Shown here one piece after another: positions 17,164 to 25,469 of a stretch of 64,000 bases of DNA; the first letter of the stretch is position 1, and each line of letters starts with the position of its first letter. The position numbers were made by a program, and so were the translations under genes. The stretch spans positions 3,596,001-3,660,000 of the forward strand of contig NZ_CP117877.1 in assembly GCF_028736115.1 (NCBI RefSeq). Direction: 5' to 3'. Source of the stretch: Mucilaginibacter sp. KACC 22063. Lineage in GTDB: Bacteria; Bacteroidota; Bacteroidia; Sphingobacteriales; Sphingobacteriaceae. A model generated the notes under the pieces. That model had not been told where the DNA came from. It did no database searches and worked only from the letters and a program-made list of their open reading frames with translations.

Positions 17164-19368
17164 ATGGATGCACTATCACCCTGGCTGCTTAATACCAATG
17201 CAGCCCTTAACCAAAAAAACCTGCCGGTACACTGGCAAAAACAAACCGGAGGCTATTTCCTACAGATCATTGACCTCGGTGAGGCATTGTGGCTTATTGC
17301 CAGCTGGCCTAAAGGAAATCGTATTGCTTTCCGGCTGGCTTATTCACCCAATGATAAACTAAGCATCAGTTCGACTGAAGAAAATGAAAACGGAGTAACT
17401 ATTAACCTTAAATCCATTATGGGTGCTCAGCGCGTGGTTTTGCAATGGCCGGGCAGTGAACAGACTTTATTACACTGGACCACCACCCTAATCCCTTCTG
17501 CCCCCCTGCTTTTCCCTTACTGGCCGCGCGATATTGTGCCTTTAGGCGCCAATAGCAGCAATATTTTAGCTGAAGGCGAAATTAAGGCCAGCCAGGTAGG
17601 CACACGTTCGGGCCAGCTTTACTTTACGCTGACGCGCCCGAAAGCCGGATCTGTATTTTATTTCCAGAACCTTAGCTCACTGGTAGATTATAACCAGGAC
17701 TCCGAAACCTCTGCCGGTAATACCGTCGGTGGCGAATGGCCCGAGATTGGTTTTGCGCTGCCGCCAACCATTAAACAAAAGCCCTTGCAGGCAGGCAAAA
17801 CATATATCATCAGCGATGCTTATGTAGCCCTGTCGGACGAATTTCCGGCAGACGAACCCGCTATGATCAAACAGTATATGGACCTGCTGGCGGCCATTTA
17901 CCTGGAGCTGCCTAAGCCCGAGACTACTTATAAAGACTGGCCTGATATTCTTAAAAAGGGGCTGTTCGACTTGCAGGATAGTCCGGGCTGCTGGTCGCAG
18001 GTGGACGGTAACCATTATTTTAACGCCTACGTTTGTGATTATCAAACCCCGCCTGAGATTATGGTGCAGCTGGCAATATTACTGCCCTTGCTGGATTATG
18101 TTGAATGGAATGACTCGCAGTTAGCGGTTATGAAAAAAATAAAGGATGGCCTCCCCCCCTTCTACCAGGAAAAATACAAAACCATTATGCGCTGGCACCC
18201 TAAAGCGGCTGATCAGTTAGAGGGCGAAGAAGAGCAAAAAGGCCCGCTGGTGATGGATTCATGGTATTTGCAGCACCCTTTACTTAACCTGTCCAGATTA
18301 GCCCTCAAAGGCGATAAGGTTGCCGAGAAGTTGTTTCTGGATTCCCTGCCGTTTGCCATTAAGGTTGCTCATCATTTCCAATATAACTGGCCGGTTTTCT
18401 ATAAAATGGATACACTGGAAGTATTAAAAGCCGAAACGCAGCCCGGCAAAGGTGGCGAAAAAGATGTGCCGGGGCTATATGCACATGTCATGCTGCAAGC
18501 CTGGGAGTTAACCGGTGAGAAGAAATACCTGGCCGAAGCAGAAAAAGCAGCTATGAAACTCAAAGGCCTTGGCTTTGATATGTTTTACCAGGCCAATAAT
18601 ACCGCCTTCTCGGCCGGTGCCTTATTACGCTTATATAAGATCACAAAAAACAACGTATACCTTCAACTCAGTTACCTTGCCATAGCTAATGTTCTTAAAA
18701 ACACCCAGCTATGGGATTGCAATTACGGTTATGGTAAAAACCTGCCTACTTTTTTTGCGCTATTTCCATTAAGCGATGCACCTTACACTGCAGCTTATGA
18801 AGAAGAAGAAGTGTTTTGCGCTTTCCATGATTATTTACGTCATGCCGAAGACCTCGACATTGAGCCCTCTGTCAGATTATTGATGGCCGAATTTATACGC
18901 TACCTGGTACACCGGGCAGTTTATTATTACCCGCCCATGCTGCCTAAAGAAATGCTGTCTGAAGAGGTAAAGAGCGGCGAAGTTGACCCCAACCTTTGGA
19001 TCGCACTGGAGGACCTGCATGACGGTTGGGAACAATCCGGCCAGGTTGGGCAGGAAGTATACGGCGCAGGTAATGCCTTTGGTATTTTACCAAGACACTA
19101 TATGCAGGTTGACGAAGCCGGTTTACTGATCTATACAGATTACCCGACCTATGGCTTTTCACCCAAAAAACATAAGCCGGTTACGTTTCGCCTGTCTGGC
19201 GACGGCAGGCTGAGATCCCGGCTGATGATCGTTAAAGCAGGTAAAGCCAGGTTACCTGAGCTTACGGTTACCCATAACGGGGAGATCATCAAAGGCAAAA
19301 GTGCATCTGGCGGCAACATAGAATTTGAAGTGGCAGGCAACGCAGAAATACACATTAGCTGGAAATAA
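17164..19368 (+). CDS. large protein of unknown function, putative alpha-toroid fold
   Basis: A 734-aa protein without signal peptide, apparently cytoplasmic. Residues about 1-240 are beta-rich with many Trp (WLIASWPKGNRIAFRL, LLFPYWPRD). Residues about 260-640 are helical with the rhythm of an (alpha/alpha)6 barrel as in several glycoside hydrolase and lyase families (VPGLYAHVMLQAWELTGEKKY, AFSAGALLRLYKITKN). The C-terminal 80 residues look like a small beta domain. I do not recognise a named family or catalytic pair. It is a monocistronic gene followed by a 22-bp inverted repeat. Confidence 0.75.
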   Translation: MDALSPWLLNTNAALNQKNLPVHWQKQTGGYFLQIIDLGEALWLIASWPKGNRIAFRLAYSPNDKLSISSTEENENGVTINLKSIMGAQRVVLQWPGSEQTLLHWTTTLIPSAPLLFPYWPRDIVPLGANSSNILAEGEIKASQVGTRSGQLYFTLTRPKAGSVFYFQNLSSLVDYNQDSETSAGNTVGGEWPEIGFALPPTIKQKPLQAGKTYIISDAYVALSDEFPADEPAMIKQYMDLLAAIYLELPKPETTYKDWPDILKKGLFDLQDSPGCWSQVDGNHYFNAYVCDYQTPPEIMVQLAILLPLLDYVEWNDSQLAVMKKIKDGLPPFYQEKYKTIMRWHPKAADQLEGEEEQKGPLVMDSWYLQHPLLNLSRLALKGDKVAEKLFLDSLPFAIKVAHHFQYNWPVFYKMDTLEVLKAETQPGKGGEKDVPGLYAHVMLQAWELTGEKKYLAEAEKAAMKLKGLGFDMFYQANNTAFSAGALLRLYKITKNNVYLQLSYLAIANVLKNTQLWDCNYGYGKNLPTFFALFPLSDAPYTAAYEEEEVFCAFHDYLRHAEDLDIEPSVRLLMAEFIRYLVHRAVYYYPPMLPKEMLSEEVKSGEVDPNLWIALEDLHDGWEQSGQVGQEVYGAGNAFGILPRHYMQVDEAGLLIYTDYPTYGFSPKKHKPVTFRLSGDGRLRSRLMIVKAGKARLPELTVTHNGEIIKGKSASGGNIEFEVAGNAEIHISWK

Positions 19369-19375
19369 AAGCAGT

Positions 19376-19425
19376 GCAATAGTTGAATTATGGGCGGTCT
19401 ACGCCGCCCATAATTCAACTATTGC
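19376..19425. terminator. bidirectional hairpin terminator (22-bp stem)
   Basis: A perfect 22-bp inverted repeat (19376-19397 and 19404-19425), loop TCTACG, lies between the convergent 734-aa gene and the GH30 gene. The GC-rich core GGGCGG/CCGCCC and central position fit a shared terminator. Confidence 0.85.
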
Positions 19426-19452
19426 TACAATTAAAATATAATGATTACATCA

Positions 19453-20676
19453 TTATTGTGAAATAACAGTGGTGACACTTGATGGGGCCAAACTGATATT
19501 GAAACTGCTGCCCGAAGTGGTGAAAGTAGTATGAACCAGGTTTGAGCTGCTATTAGTTGAGTACCTGTCAAAACCTGTGGCTGATATTCCACTAAGGCTG
19601 AATGCCTGGCTGGTTGTGGCGCTGTTTTGGTTAACAATAACAATTACCAGCTTTGTACCGCTTTTGTAAGCTGTTGCATATACCCCCGAAGTTGGATTTG
19701 ATGTGCAGGAAATTTTACTATATCCCGGGCGAACGAAACGGGCCCACTGCGCCATTACATAACCTAACTTTGTAATGTTGCTGCTCTCATCAATCGGGCC
19801 ATAGCTACGGCGGATGTACCACCAAACATAAGCAGCCCAACCTGCATTCATACAATCGTGTATTTCTTTAGCCGCTGTCATGGCATTGCCCCAATCGTTT
19901 CCACTGATGCTGGAGTTGGTGTAATGCTCGGTCATCCATACGGATTTACCTATACTGCCCAGGCTGTATGGATTTACACCATAAATGTGCCCGCATACAA
20001 AACTGGTATTAGCCTTTGCAGTAGAATTGCTTAAAAAAGTATTGATAAAAGACTGATCCATATTAAATGGTTCAGGTGCCATAATAGGCGCACCGCAATT
20101 AGCGCCTTGCTGGGCAACAAAGTTGGTAACTTCTGATACCGAAGCCTGCATCCATGTAGAACCTGTGTAGTTGGGCTCATTAAACGGGCTGATAGCATAC
20201 ACACCGCCAACTGCCGAATTGTAAGAACTTAAATAAGAAGCATAAGCAGCATAAGATGAGGTGTTAAGGTGGTTACCTGTCATCATGCTTGATGGGGCAT
20301 TCCATGCGGTGGCTATTACCCTGGCACCGAAGCTTTTGGCAACATCAATAGTAGGTTTTTCAGCCGCAAAGCTGCTGCTGATGGTAGGCACCATTACACG
20401 CAGAACACTCATGCCGATGCCGCTTGTGGTAGAGAAAGCTTTTGTTCGCTGGTCTGAAGTCAGGTCGGCTTGCCATGCTAAAATACTGGCTCCGCCAAAG
20501 CCTTGAACAGTTTGCTGAACTGTACTTGCATCAACAGTGGCCGTACCGGCAACCGCATCAACCGCCTTCGTGCTTTTTGATACGCCGGCACCTGCAGTTT
20601 GTTCATTAATGTTTTGTTTGGTACAGGCTGCTAATGCCAATACAGATACACAAAGCGTAAAAATGCTCTTTTTCAT
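19453..20676 (-). CDS. GH30-family xylanase-like lipoprotein
   Basis: A 407-aa secreted lipoprotein. The ATG at 20676 is chosen because it starts an SPII signal (SVLALAAC, Cys18); the frame from 20730 only adds non-signal residues. The catalytic domain starts with VQGFGGASILAW and carries SPFNEPNY (Glu167, acid/base) and WMTEHY (Glu250, nucleophile). YVWWYIRRSYGPI contains the Arg pair near 289-290 that in GH30 subfamily 8 contacts the glucuronic acid branch of xylan. A C-terminal beta domain (QAFSLSGISATGF region) follows as in XynC. Likely role is cleavage of glucuronoxylan at the cell surface. There is no SusC/D pair nearby, so it is not part of a visible PUL. Confidence 0.88.
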   Translation of the reverse strand: MKKSIFTLCVSVLALAACTKQNINEQTAGAGVSKSTKAVDAVAGTATVDASTVQQTVQGFGGASILAWQADLTSDQRTKAFSTTSGIGMSVLRVMVPTISSSFAAEKPTIDVAKSFGARVIATAWNAPSSMMTGNHLNTSSYAAYASYLSSYNSAVGGVYAISPFNEPNYTGSTWMQASVSEVTNFVAQQGANCGAPIMAPEPFNMDQSFINTFLSNSTAKANTSFVCGHIYGVNPYSLGSIGKSVWMTEHYTNSSISGNDWGNAMTAAKEIHDCMNAGWAAYVWWYIRRSYGPIDESSNITKLGYVMAQWARFVRPGYSKISCTSNPTSGVYATAYKSGTKLVIVIVNQNSATTSQAFSLSGISATGFDRYSTNSSSNLVHTTFTTSGSSFNISLAPSSVTTVISQ

Positions 20677-20727
20677 AAAGGTTAATTTTTGGTAAATAAT
20701 AAGGTTTATATATCCGGATGGATAGAC

Positions 20728-20735
20728 CAAAAATA
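20728..20735 (-). promoter_or_regulatory. candidate -7 box of the GH30 gene
   Basis: TATTTTTG on the minus strand matches TAnnTTTG, 51 bp upstream of the chosen ATG. No well-placed -33 element was found. The rest of 20677-20930 shows no gene. Confidence 0.3.
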
Positions 20736-20930
20736 TCCCGGAGCATTTTTAATATATGCCATAAATTACCACAATGCTATCAATAATGTTGAAATATTAC
20801 CAATATTCTCAATAGCTATAAAAATATTAAAACAGCAATATTTTCTTTACGATAAAACTGATTATCCTATATGAAACTCACTTTTACAAAGGCAATAAAT
20901 AAGAGACTATAACTACGTAAGCATATCCAT

Positions 20931-21578
20931 TTAACTTTTATTAGTAAGAATGCTGGAAACCTGCAAATCAGGTTTAGCATAGGCTAACCTGTCTAATAAC
21001 CGGGGCAGGAAGTAACTATCCAAACCTGAACCAGCTACCGTACCTGCATTAATATGATCAATAGAACCATCAGGCAGGGTGATGTCTTTGTCAGCAATGA
21101 TCAAGAGGATCTTACCAATGACCAAAGTGGTTCCGTTTAACTCGATGTCTGTAATTTGTACAGGCTCTAAGCCTATTTTAATTGTAGATTCTTTAACGAA
21201 GGGTGGCTTAAAGCCTTCCTGATGATACGCGGTGAAGCCACATTGCTCAAATTCTGAAACACCCGAAGGGTAACTGGCACTTGTTTGATGTGCGTTGCGA
21301 TAGGTTTCGGAAGTTACATTGTTAAGCGTATACTGGTTAACCGACCTGATATTTTTAAGGCTGTCATTATGCGGGCGTGGCGGGCGAAGGATCATACCTA
21401 AAAGCGGCGGATTAGAACCCAGATGGAAAACAGAGCTAACAATGCATAAATTAGGCTTACCATCGCTGCTGATTGTACCTAACAGATTCAATGGCTTATA
21501 ACCGCTAATGCTGTTCATCATAGCCGTGCGGTATGATTTTTCCATTTTCTCAATATCATCACTACCTATTGTATCCAT
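20931..21578 (-). CDS. flavin reductase / FMN-binding split-barrel protein
   Basis: A 215-aa protein of the flavin reductase-like family, which binds FMN and typically reduces it with NAD(P)H. I chose the ATG at 21578, immediately after the stop codon of the upstream SDR gene; the frame from 21611 would overlap that gene. Visible features are PLNLLGTISSDGKPNLCIVSS with a following HLGSNPPLLGMIL strand pair and TSETYRNAHQTSASYPSGVSE, usual for the longer DIM6/NTAB-type members. The tight link to an SDR gene suggests a two-gene redox operon. Confidence 0.8.
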   Translation of the reverse strand: MDTIGSDDIEKMEKSYRTAMMNSISGYKPLNLLGTISSDGKPNLCIVSSVFHLGSNPPLLGMILRPPRPHNDSLKNIRSVNQYTLNNVTSETYRNAHQTSASYPSGVSEFEQCGFTAYHQEGFKPPFVKESTIKIGLEPVQITDIELNGTTLVIGKILLIIADKDITLPDGSIDHINAGTVAGSGLDSYFLPRLLDRLAYAKPDLQVSSILTNKS

Positions 21579-21579
21579 T

Positions 21580-22296
21580 TTAAAAAGTTTTGATGTTTCC
21601 CATTCCACCATCTACAGATAACACTTGCCCGGTCATCCATTCAGCCTTTTCAGACAGCAAAAACTCAATAGCGCCGCTTATATCCCCTGGTTGCCCGTAA
21701 CGCCCCAGCGGGTGCCTTTTAGCAGATGCTTCCTTTTTATCGTTCGTGTTCAAAAGTCCTGCTGCCAATGGTGTTTCCGTTAATGACGGCGCTACCACAT
21801 TTACCCTGATCTGCTGGTTAGCTAATTCTGCCGCCAGCGAAAGTGCAAAACCCTCGAGCGCACCTTTAGCACTGCTGATACTGGTATGATAAGGCATACC
21901 TGCTTTGACAGCTACTGAACTGATAAATACTATTGCTGCATCCCCGGATGCCTTGAGCAATGGTAAGGTTGCCCTGGCTATTCGTACCGCGCCCAGGGTA
22001 TTGATCTGGTAATCTTTCAGAAAATCTTCGTCCGTAAGCCTGCCAAAAGGTTTCAGGTTAATGCTGCCTGCACAGTATACAAACCCGTGCAATTGTTGCG
22101 GCAAAAAGCCTGTAAAGCCATCAACAGCTGTGGAAAGATCTGCTTGTAAAAATTCAACGTCAGTTGGCCAGCTGTCGGGCCTTTGCCTGGATATGGCATA
22201 AACCTTTGCTCCCTGATCTGTCAGCGACCTTAACAGCGCTGTACCTATAGCAGAAGCAGCGCCGGCAATTAATATATTCTTATTTTCAAAACCCAT
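21580..22296 (-). CDS. SDR-family oxidoreductase
   Basis: A 238-aa classical short-chain dehydrogenase. The cofactor motif is near the N terminus (ILIAGAASAIGTALLRSL), a variant of TGxxxGIG. The active-site Ser sits in VFISSVAVKAG and the YxxxK position reads HTSISSAKGA, so the usual Tyr appears replaced, with the Tyr of MPYHTS four residues before His-Thr a possible substitute. The C terminus WMTGQVLSVDGGMG is standard. It is the first gene of an operon with the flavin reductase. The substrate is unknown. Confidence 0.82.
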   Translation of the reverse strand: MGFENKNILIAGAASAIGTALLRSLTDQGAKVYAISRQRPDSWPTDVEFLQADLSTAVDGFTGFLPQQLHGFVYCAGSINLKPFGRLTDEDFLKDYQINTLGAVRIARATLPLLKASGDAAIVFISSVAVKAGMPYHTSISSAKGALEGFALSLAAELANQQIRVNVVAPSLTETPLAAGLLNTNDKKEASAKRHPLGRYGQPGDISGAIEFLLSEKAEWMTGQVLSVDGGMGNIKTF

Positions 22297-22482
22297 GATA
22301 CTGGTAGGCTAATTATCTATACACTAATTAAGTAGAAAGCTATCCTTAAAACTACAGCTTTAATCAGATAACAAACAAGCCGCAACCCTCAAATTTGTTT
22401 TCATTGGTTTAAATCTTTGAGTTGTAGCTGTCGGCAAACTTTTAGCCATGTTCATAGTTATCAACTCGTAAACCATAATAAC

Positions 22483-23796
22483 TTGCAAGAACACGCTAAA
22501 AACAAAAACTTTTTTGCTAATCTTTTCCTGGTGCTGGGGTTGGCTGTACTTCTTTGTGCCGAAGCCTACTCGGGTTATCGTTTGCATAGCTTATCCAAGC
22601 AGCAGGAAATGCTTAAAACAGATTTTTCTGATGTAAATAATATTACGCTGGGCTTATTTTCTGTTGACCAGTGGCGCGATGATATAAAAGGCATTATAAA
22701 CCACCAGGTACGCCATTTTGAAATGACCAAGGCGCAGCGTAAAGACCTGCAGAAAGAAGTTGAACAAATTATAATGGCTTTAATTAACAAAGCGGAGGGC
22801 CTATTAAACAAACCACAGCATTCGCTTGGCGGTAAACTTAAAAAGCTTGCTGTAAAAACCTTTGTAAATACAGATAAGATAAAAGCGCAGGTTCCGGGCT
22901 TTGCCCGTACAATAATTGCACAGGCTGATAATCCGAATAATAAAAAGCAACTGAGTAAACTTGCAATGGGCAAGGTTGCCGTATTGGAGCAAAGCGATTA
23001 TGTAGATAGTGCATTAACAGCTAAAGACTCAATTACCACTGTCATCTTTAAAAAATACCATGTAAAAGATCAGGATGCTCTTAACAAGCAATTGACGACT
23101 TCGCTTGAGCAGATCAGGAAAACGATGTATAACTACTCTTTTACCATGTTGGGTTGCGTAGTATTTGTATTGCTAATGTGGTGGCTGCTACGCAAACGCA
23201 CCGAGCTGCATGTAACGCTTTTCATCATGTCTTTGCTGTTTGCTTTTATTTTACTGGCGGTAGGACTTACGGCATCTATGATAGAGGTAGACGCCCGGAT
23301 TGGCTCGCTTGATTTTGTCTTGCTTGGCGAACATGTGACATTTAAAGACCAGGTGCTATTTTTTCAAAGTAAAAGCATACTTGATGTAGTAGAAGTATTG
23401 GTGAAACAGCCAAAGGCAGATTCCATTTTAGTTGGTGTTTTAATACTTGTATTCAGCATACTTTTTCCTATCATGAAATTATCTTCAACAGGCATGCACC
23501 TGCTTGGCAACAAAAAGCTGGCAGAAAATAAGGTTATTAAGTACTTCGCCTTTCAATCGGGCAAATGGAGCATGGCCGATGTTATTGTGATTGCTATACT
23601 CATGGTTTTTATAGGCTTAAATGGTTTGCTGGAAAGCCAGTTAGCTATGCTTAACATTAAAAGCGGCCCGCTTACCATTATCACCACTAACAATACCGCC
23701 CTTCAGCCTGGCTATATCATCTTTATCAGTTTCGTAGTGTATGGACTTATCCTTTCCACGATACTCAAATTTATCACCCCGAATGATGCACATTGA
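22483..23796 (+). CDS. PqiA-like membrane protein with long periplasmic insert (copy 1)
   Basis: A protein of about 437 aa in the inner membrane. No ATG precedes the first membrane helix. I place the start at TTG 22483 because from there the N terminus aligns with the ATG start of the tandem copy downstream; a TTG at 22417 is also possible. TM1 (ANLFLVLGLAVLL) is followed by about 200 soluble residues, then four helices. The last part carries the paraquat-inducible protein A pattern (KYFAFQSGKWSMADVIVIA, then FIGLNG). PqiA proteins work with MCE-type lipid transport, but no MCE gene is nearby. Copy 2 starts 14 bp downstream. Confidence 0.7.
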   Translation: MQEHAKNKNFFANLFLVLGLAVLLCAEAYSGYRLHSLSKQQEMLKTDFSDVNNITLGLFSVDQWRDDIKGIINHQVRHFEMTKAQRKDLQKEVEQIIMALINKAEGLLNKPQHSLGGKLKKLAVKTFVNTDKIKAQVPGFARTIIAQADNPNNKKQLSKLAMGKVAVLEQSDYVDSALTAKDSITTVIFKKYHVKDQDALNKQLTTSLEQIRKTMYNYSFTMLGCVVFVLLMWWLLRKRTELHVTLFIMSLLFAFILLAVGLTASMIEVDARIGSLDFVLLGEHVTFKDQVLFFQSKSILDVVEVLVKQPKADSILVGVLILVFSILFPIMKLSSTGMHLLGNKKLAENKVIKYFAFQSGKWSMADVIVIAILMVFIGLNGLLESQLAMLNIKSGPLTIITTNNTALQPGYIIFISFVVYGLILSTILKFITPNDAH

Positions 23797-23810
23797 TTAT
23801 TGATTGAGAA

Positions 23811-25139
23811 ATGACGACAGTCCAAACACATAATAAAACAAGGATAAGTAACCTATTACTTGCGGTAGGCCTGCTTATACTTTTAGGCATAGAGATGTTC
23901 TGCGGTTACCATGTAGATGTTTTATCAAAACAGCAGGAGCAGCTTAGAGAAGATTACAGTACGGTTAACAGCATTACATTCGGGATATTTTCTGTTGACC
24001 AGTGGAGAGATAAAATAGTTGATGTGGTTGATAATCAGGTTACCGAATTTAAAATGACTTCGGCCCAGAAAAAAGAATTACAGGCAGCGGTTGAAAAGCA
24101 ATTACAGCAACTGGTAACTAAAACGGCTGCCCAATTTCAAAAACCACAAAAAAGCATTGGCGGTAAGCTTAAAAACCTGGCCTTTAATGCTGTAGTAGAT
24201 GTGGACGACATCCGCGCGCAGGTACCTTCTTTTGCCCATACCATTGTAATGAAGGTTAACAGCCCTACCAGCACAAAAAGGTTGAAGGGAATTGTAACCA
24301 GCAAATTAGACCAGCTGGGCCGGCAAACCTATGATAGTACAGCAGAGGCGAACCTTACCCTGACCAAGTATATGTTTAACAAATACAGGGTTAAGGACAA
24401 GGCACAATTTAATAAGCTGATCAATAGCAGCTCGTTTGAAATGCGCGAGCTTACTTACAAATACGCTTATGTGATGTTTGCATGTGTTGTAATTGCTTTA
24501 ATGTTATGGTGGGTGCTCAGAAAATATGTGCATCTGCATACTACCTTTTTCGTCCTTTCATTATGCATAGCGCTGGTATTACTGATTGTGGGGGCTACCG
24601 CATCTATCATTGAAGTAGATGCCCGTATAAAAGCCATGAATTTTATGCTTTTGGGCGACAAGATCGGCTTTGATAACCAGGTGCTTTTTTATCAGAACAA
24701 AAGTATTTTAGAAGTGATTAAGGTGTTATTAGCACAGCCAAAGCCCGATGCAATAGCTGTTGGGGTATTACTCACGCTGTTTGTAATCATATTACCTGTG
24801 CTGATTTTGATAGCCACCGGCATACATGTATCATGCAACGAAAAATTGGCCAATAATAAGGTAGTGCGTTATCTTGCTTTGGAATCGGGCAAGTGGAATA
24901 TGGCCGATGTAATGGTGGTCGGCATTATAATGACCTACATTGGCTTAAACGGCATCTTAAAAAGCCAGCTATCCGGACTTAACATCCACAACAGCACACT
25001 TACATTAGATACCGTAAATCAAAGCGCATTGCAGCCAGGCTATCTTATTTTTGTGGCTTATGTAGTGTATGAAACTATTCTGAAACGCATTCTGAAAAAT
25101 GTGCTAAACGGCAATAAAGCAGCAGCTGAAAATGGCTAA
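23811..25139 (+). CDS. PqiA-like membrane protein with long periplasmic insert (copy 2)
   Basis: A 442-aa paralogue of the preceding gene with the same layout: TM1 (LLLAVGLLILLGIEM), a soluble region with FGIFSVDQWRDKIVDVV and a KSIGGKLKNLAFN segment, then membrane helices. The C-terminal PqiA-like part includes RYLALESGKWNMADVMVVG and TYIGLNGILKSQL. It is 14 bp from copy 1, so the pair is one transcription unit and perhaps a heteromeric complex. The shared soluble insert (about residues 45-225) is not part of classical PqiA, and its role is unknown. The 330 bp that follow (25140-25469) hold no gene, only a short CCCCTTTAAGGGG palindrome near 25253. Confidence 0.72.
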   Translation: MTTVQTHNKTRISNLLLAVGLLILLGIEMFCGYHVDVLSKQQEQLREDYSTVNSITFGIFSVDQWRDKIVDVVDNQVTEFKMTSAQKKELQAAVEKQLQQLVTKTAAQFQKPQKSIGGKLKNLAFNAVVDVDDIRAQVPSFAHTIVMKVNSPTSTKRLKGIVTSKLDQLGRQTYDSTAEANLTLTKYMFNKYRVKDKAQFNKLINSSSFEMRELTYKYAYVMFACVVIALMLWWVLRKYVHLHTTFFVLSLCIALVLLIVGATASIIEVDARIKAMNFMLLGDKIGFDNQVLFYQNKSILEVIKVLLAQPKPDAIAVGVLLTLFVIILPVLILIATGIHVSCNEKLANNKVVRYLALESGKWNMADVMVVGIIMTYIGLNGILKSQLSGLNIHNSTLTLDTVNQSALQPGYLIFVAYVVYETILKRILKNVLNGNKAAAENG

Positions 25140-25469
25140 ATGCGACTGGAGTTTTGTTGCTTAATTTCCCCTTTTATATTGACTATCAGGCAATCTGCAA
25201 TAAGTTTGTCCCCTTGTGAAAGTTAGCGACGAAACTCCTGCCTATGCATTCCCCTTTAAGGGGAAGTCTACTGACTGTAAAAATTGCAATACGTTATCAA
25301 GGGTATCTTCCCCCGTACTCCACTTTATCTCTTTCTGTAATCATTTTACCTCGTAGCGAAATAAGCACTAAAAATATTCCGGTGGTATAACACGGTAATA
25401 ATATTGATAAACAGTACAATATTATACTGATATTGTATCTGTTTTAATAAATACATTAAGCCTGTCCTT

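Noticed and set aside
25140..25469. Possible small gene or RNA between the PqiA-like and serine hydrolase genes
   Set aside because: There is no open frame of plausible composition; the short CCCCTTTAAGGGG palindrome alone does not support an RNA or terminator.
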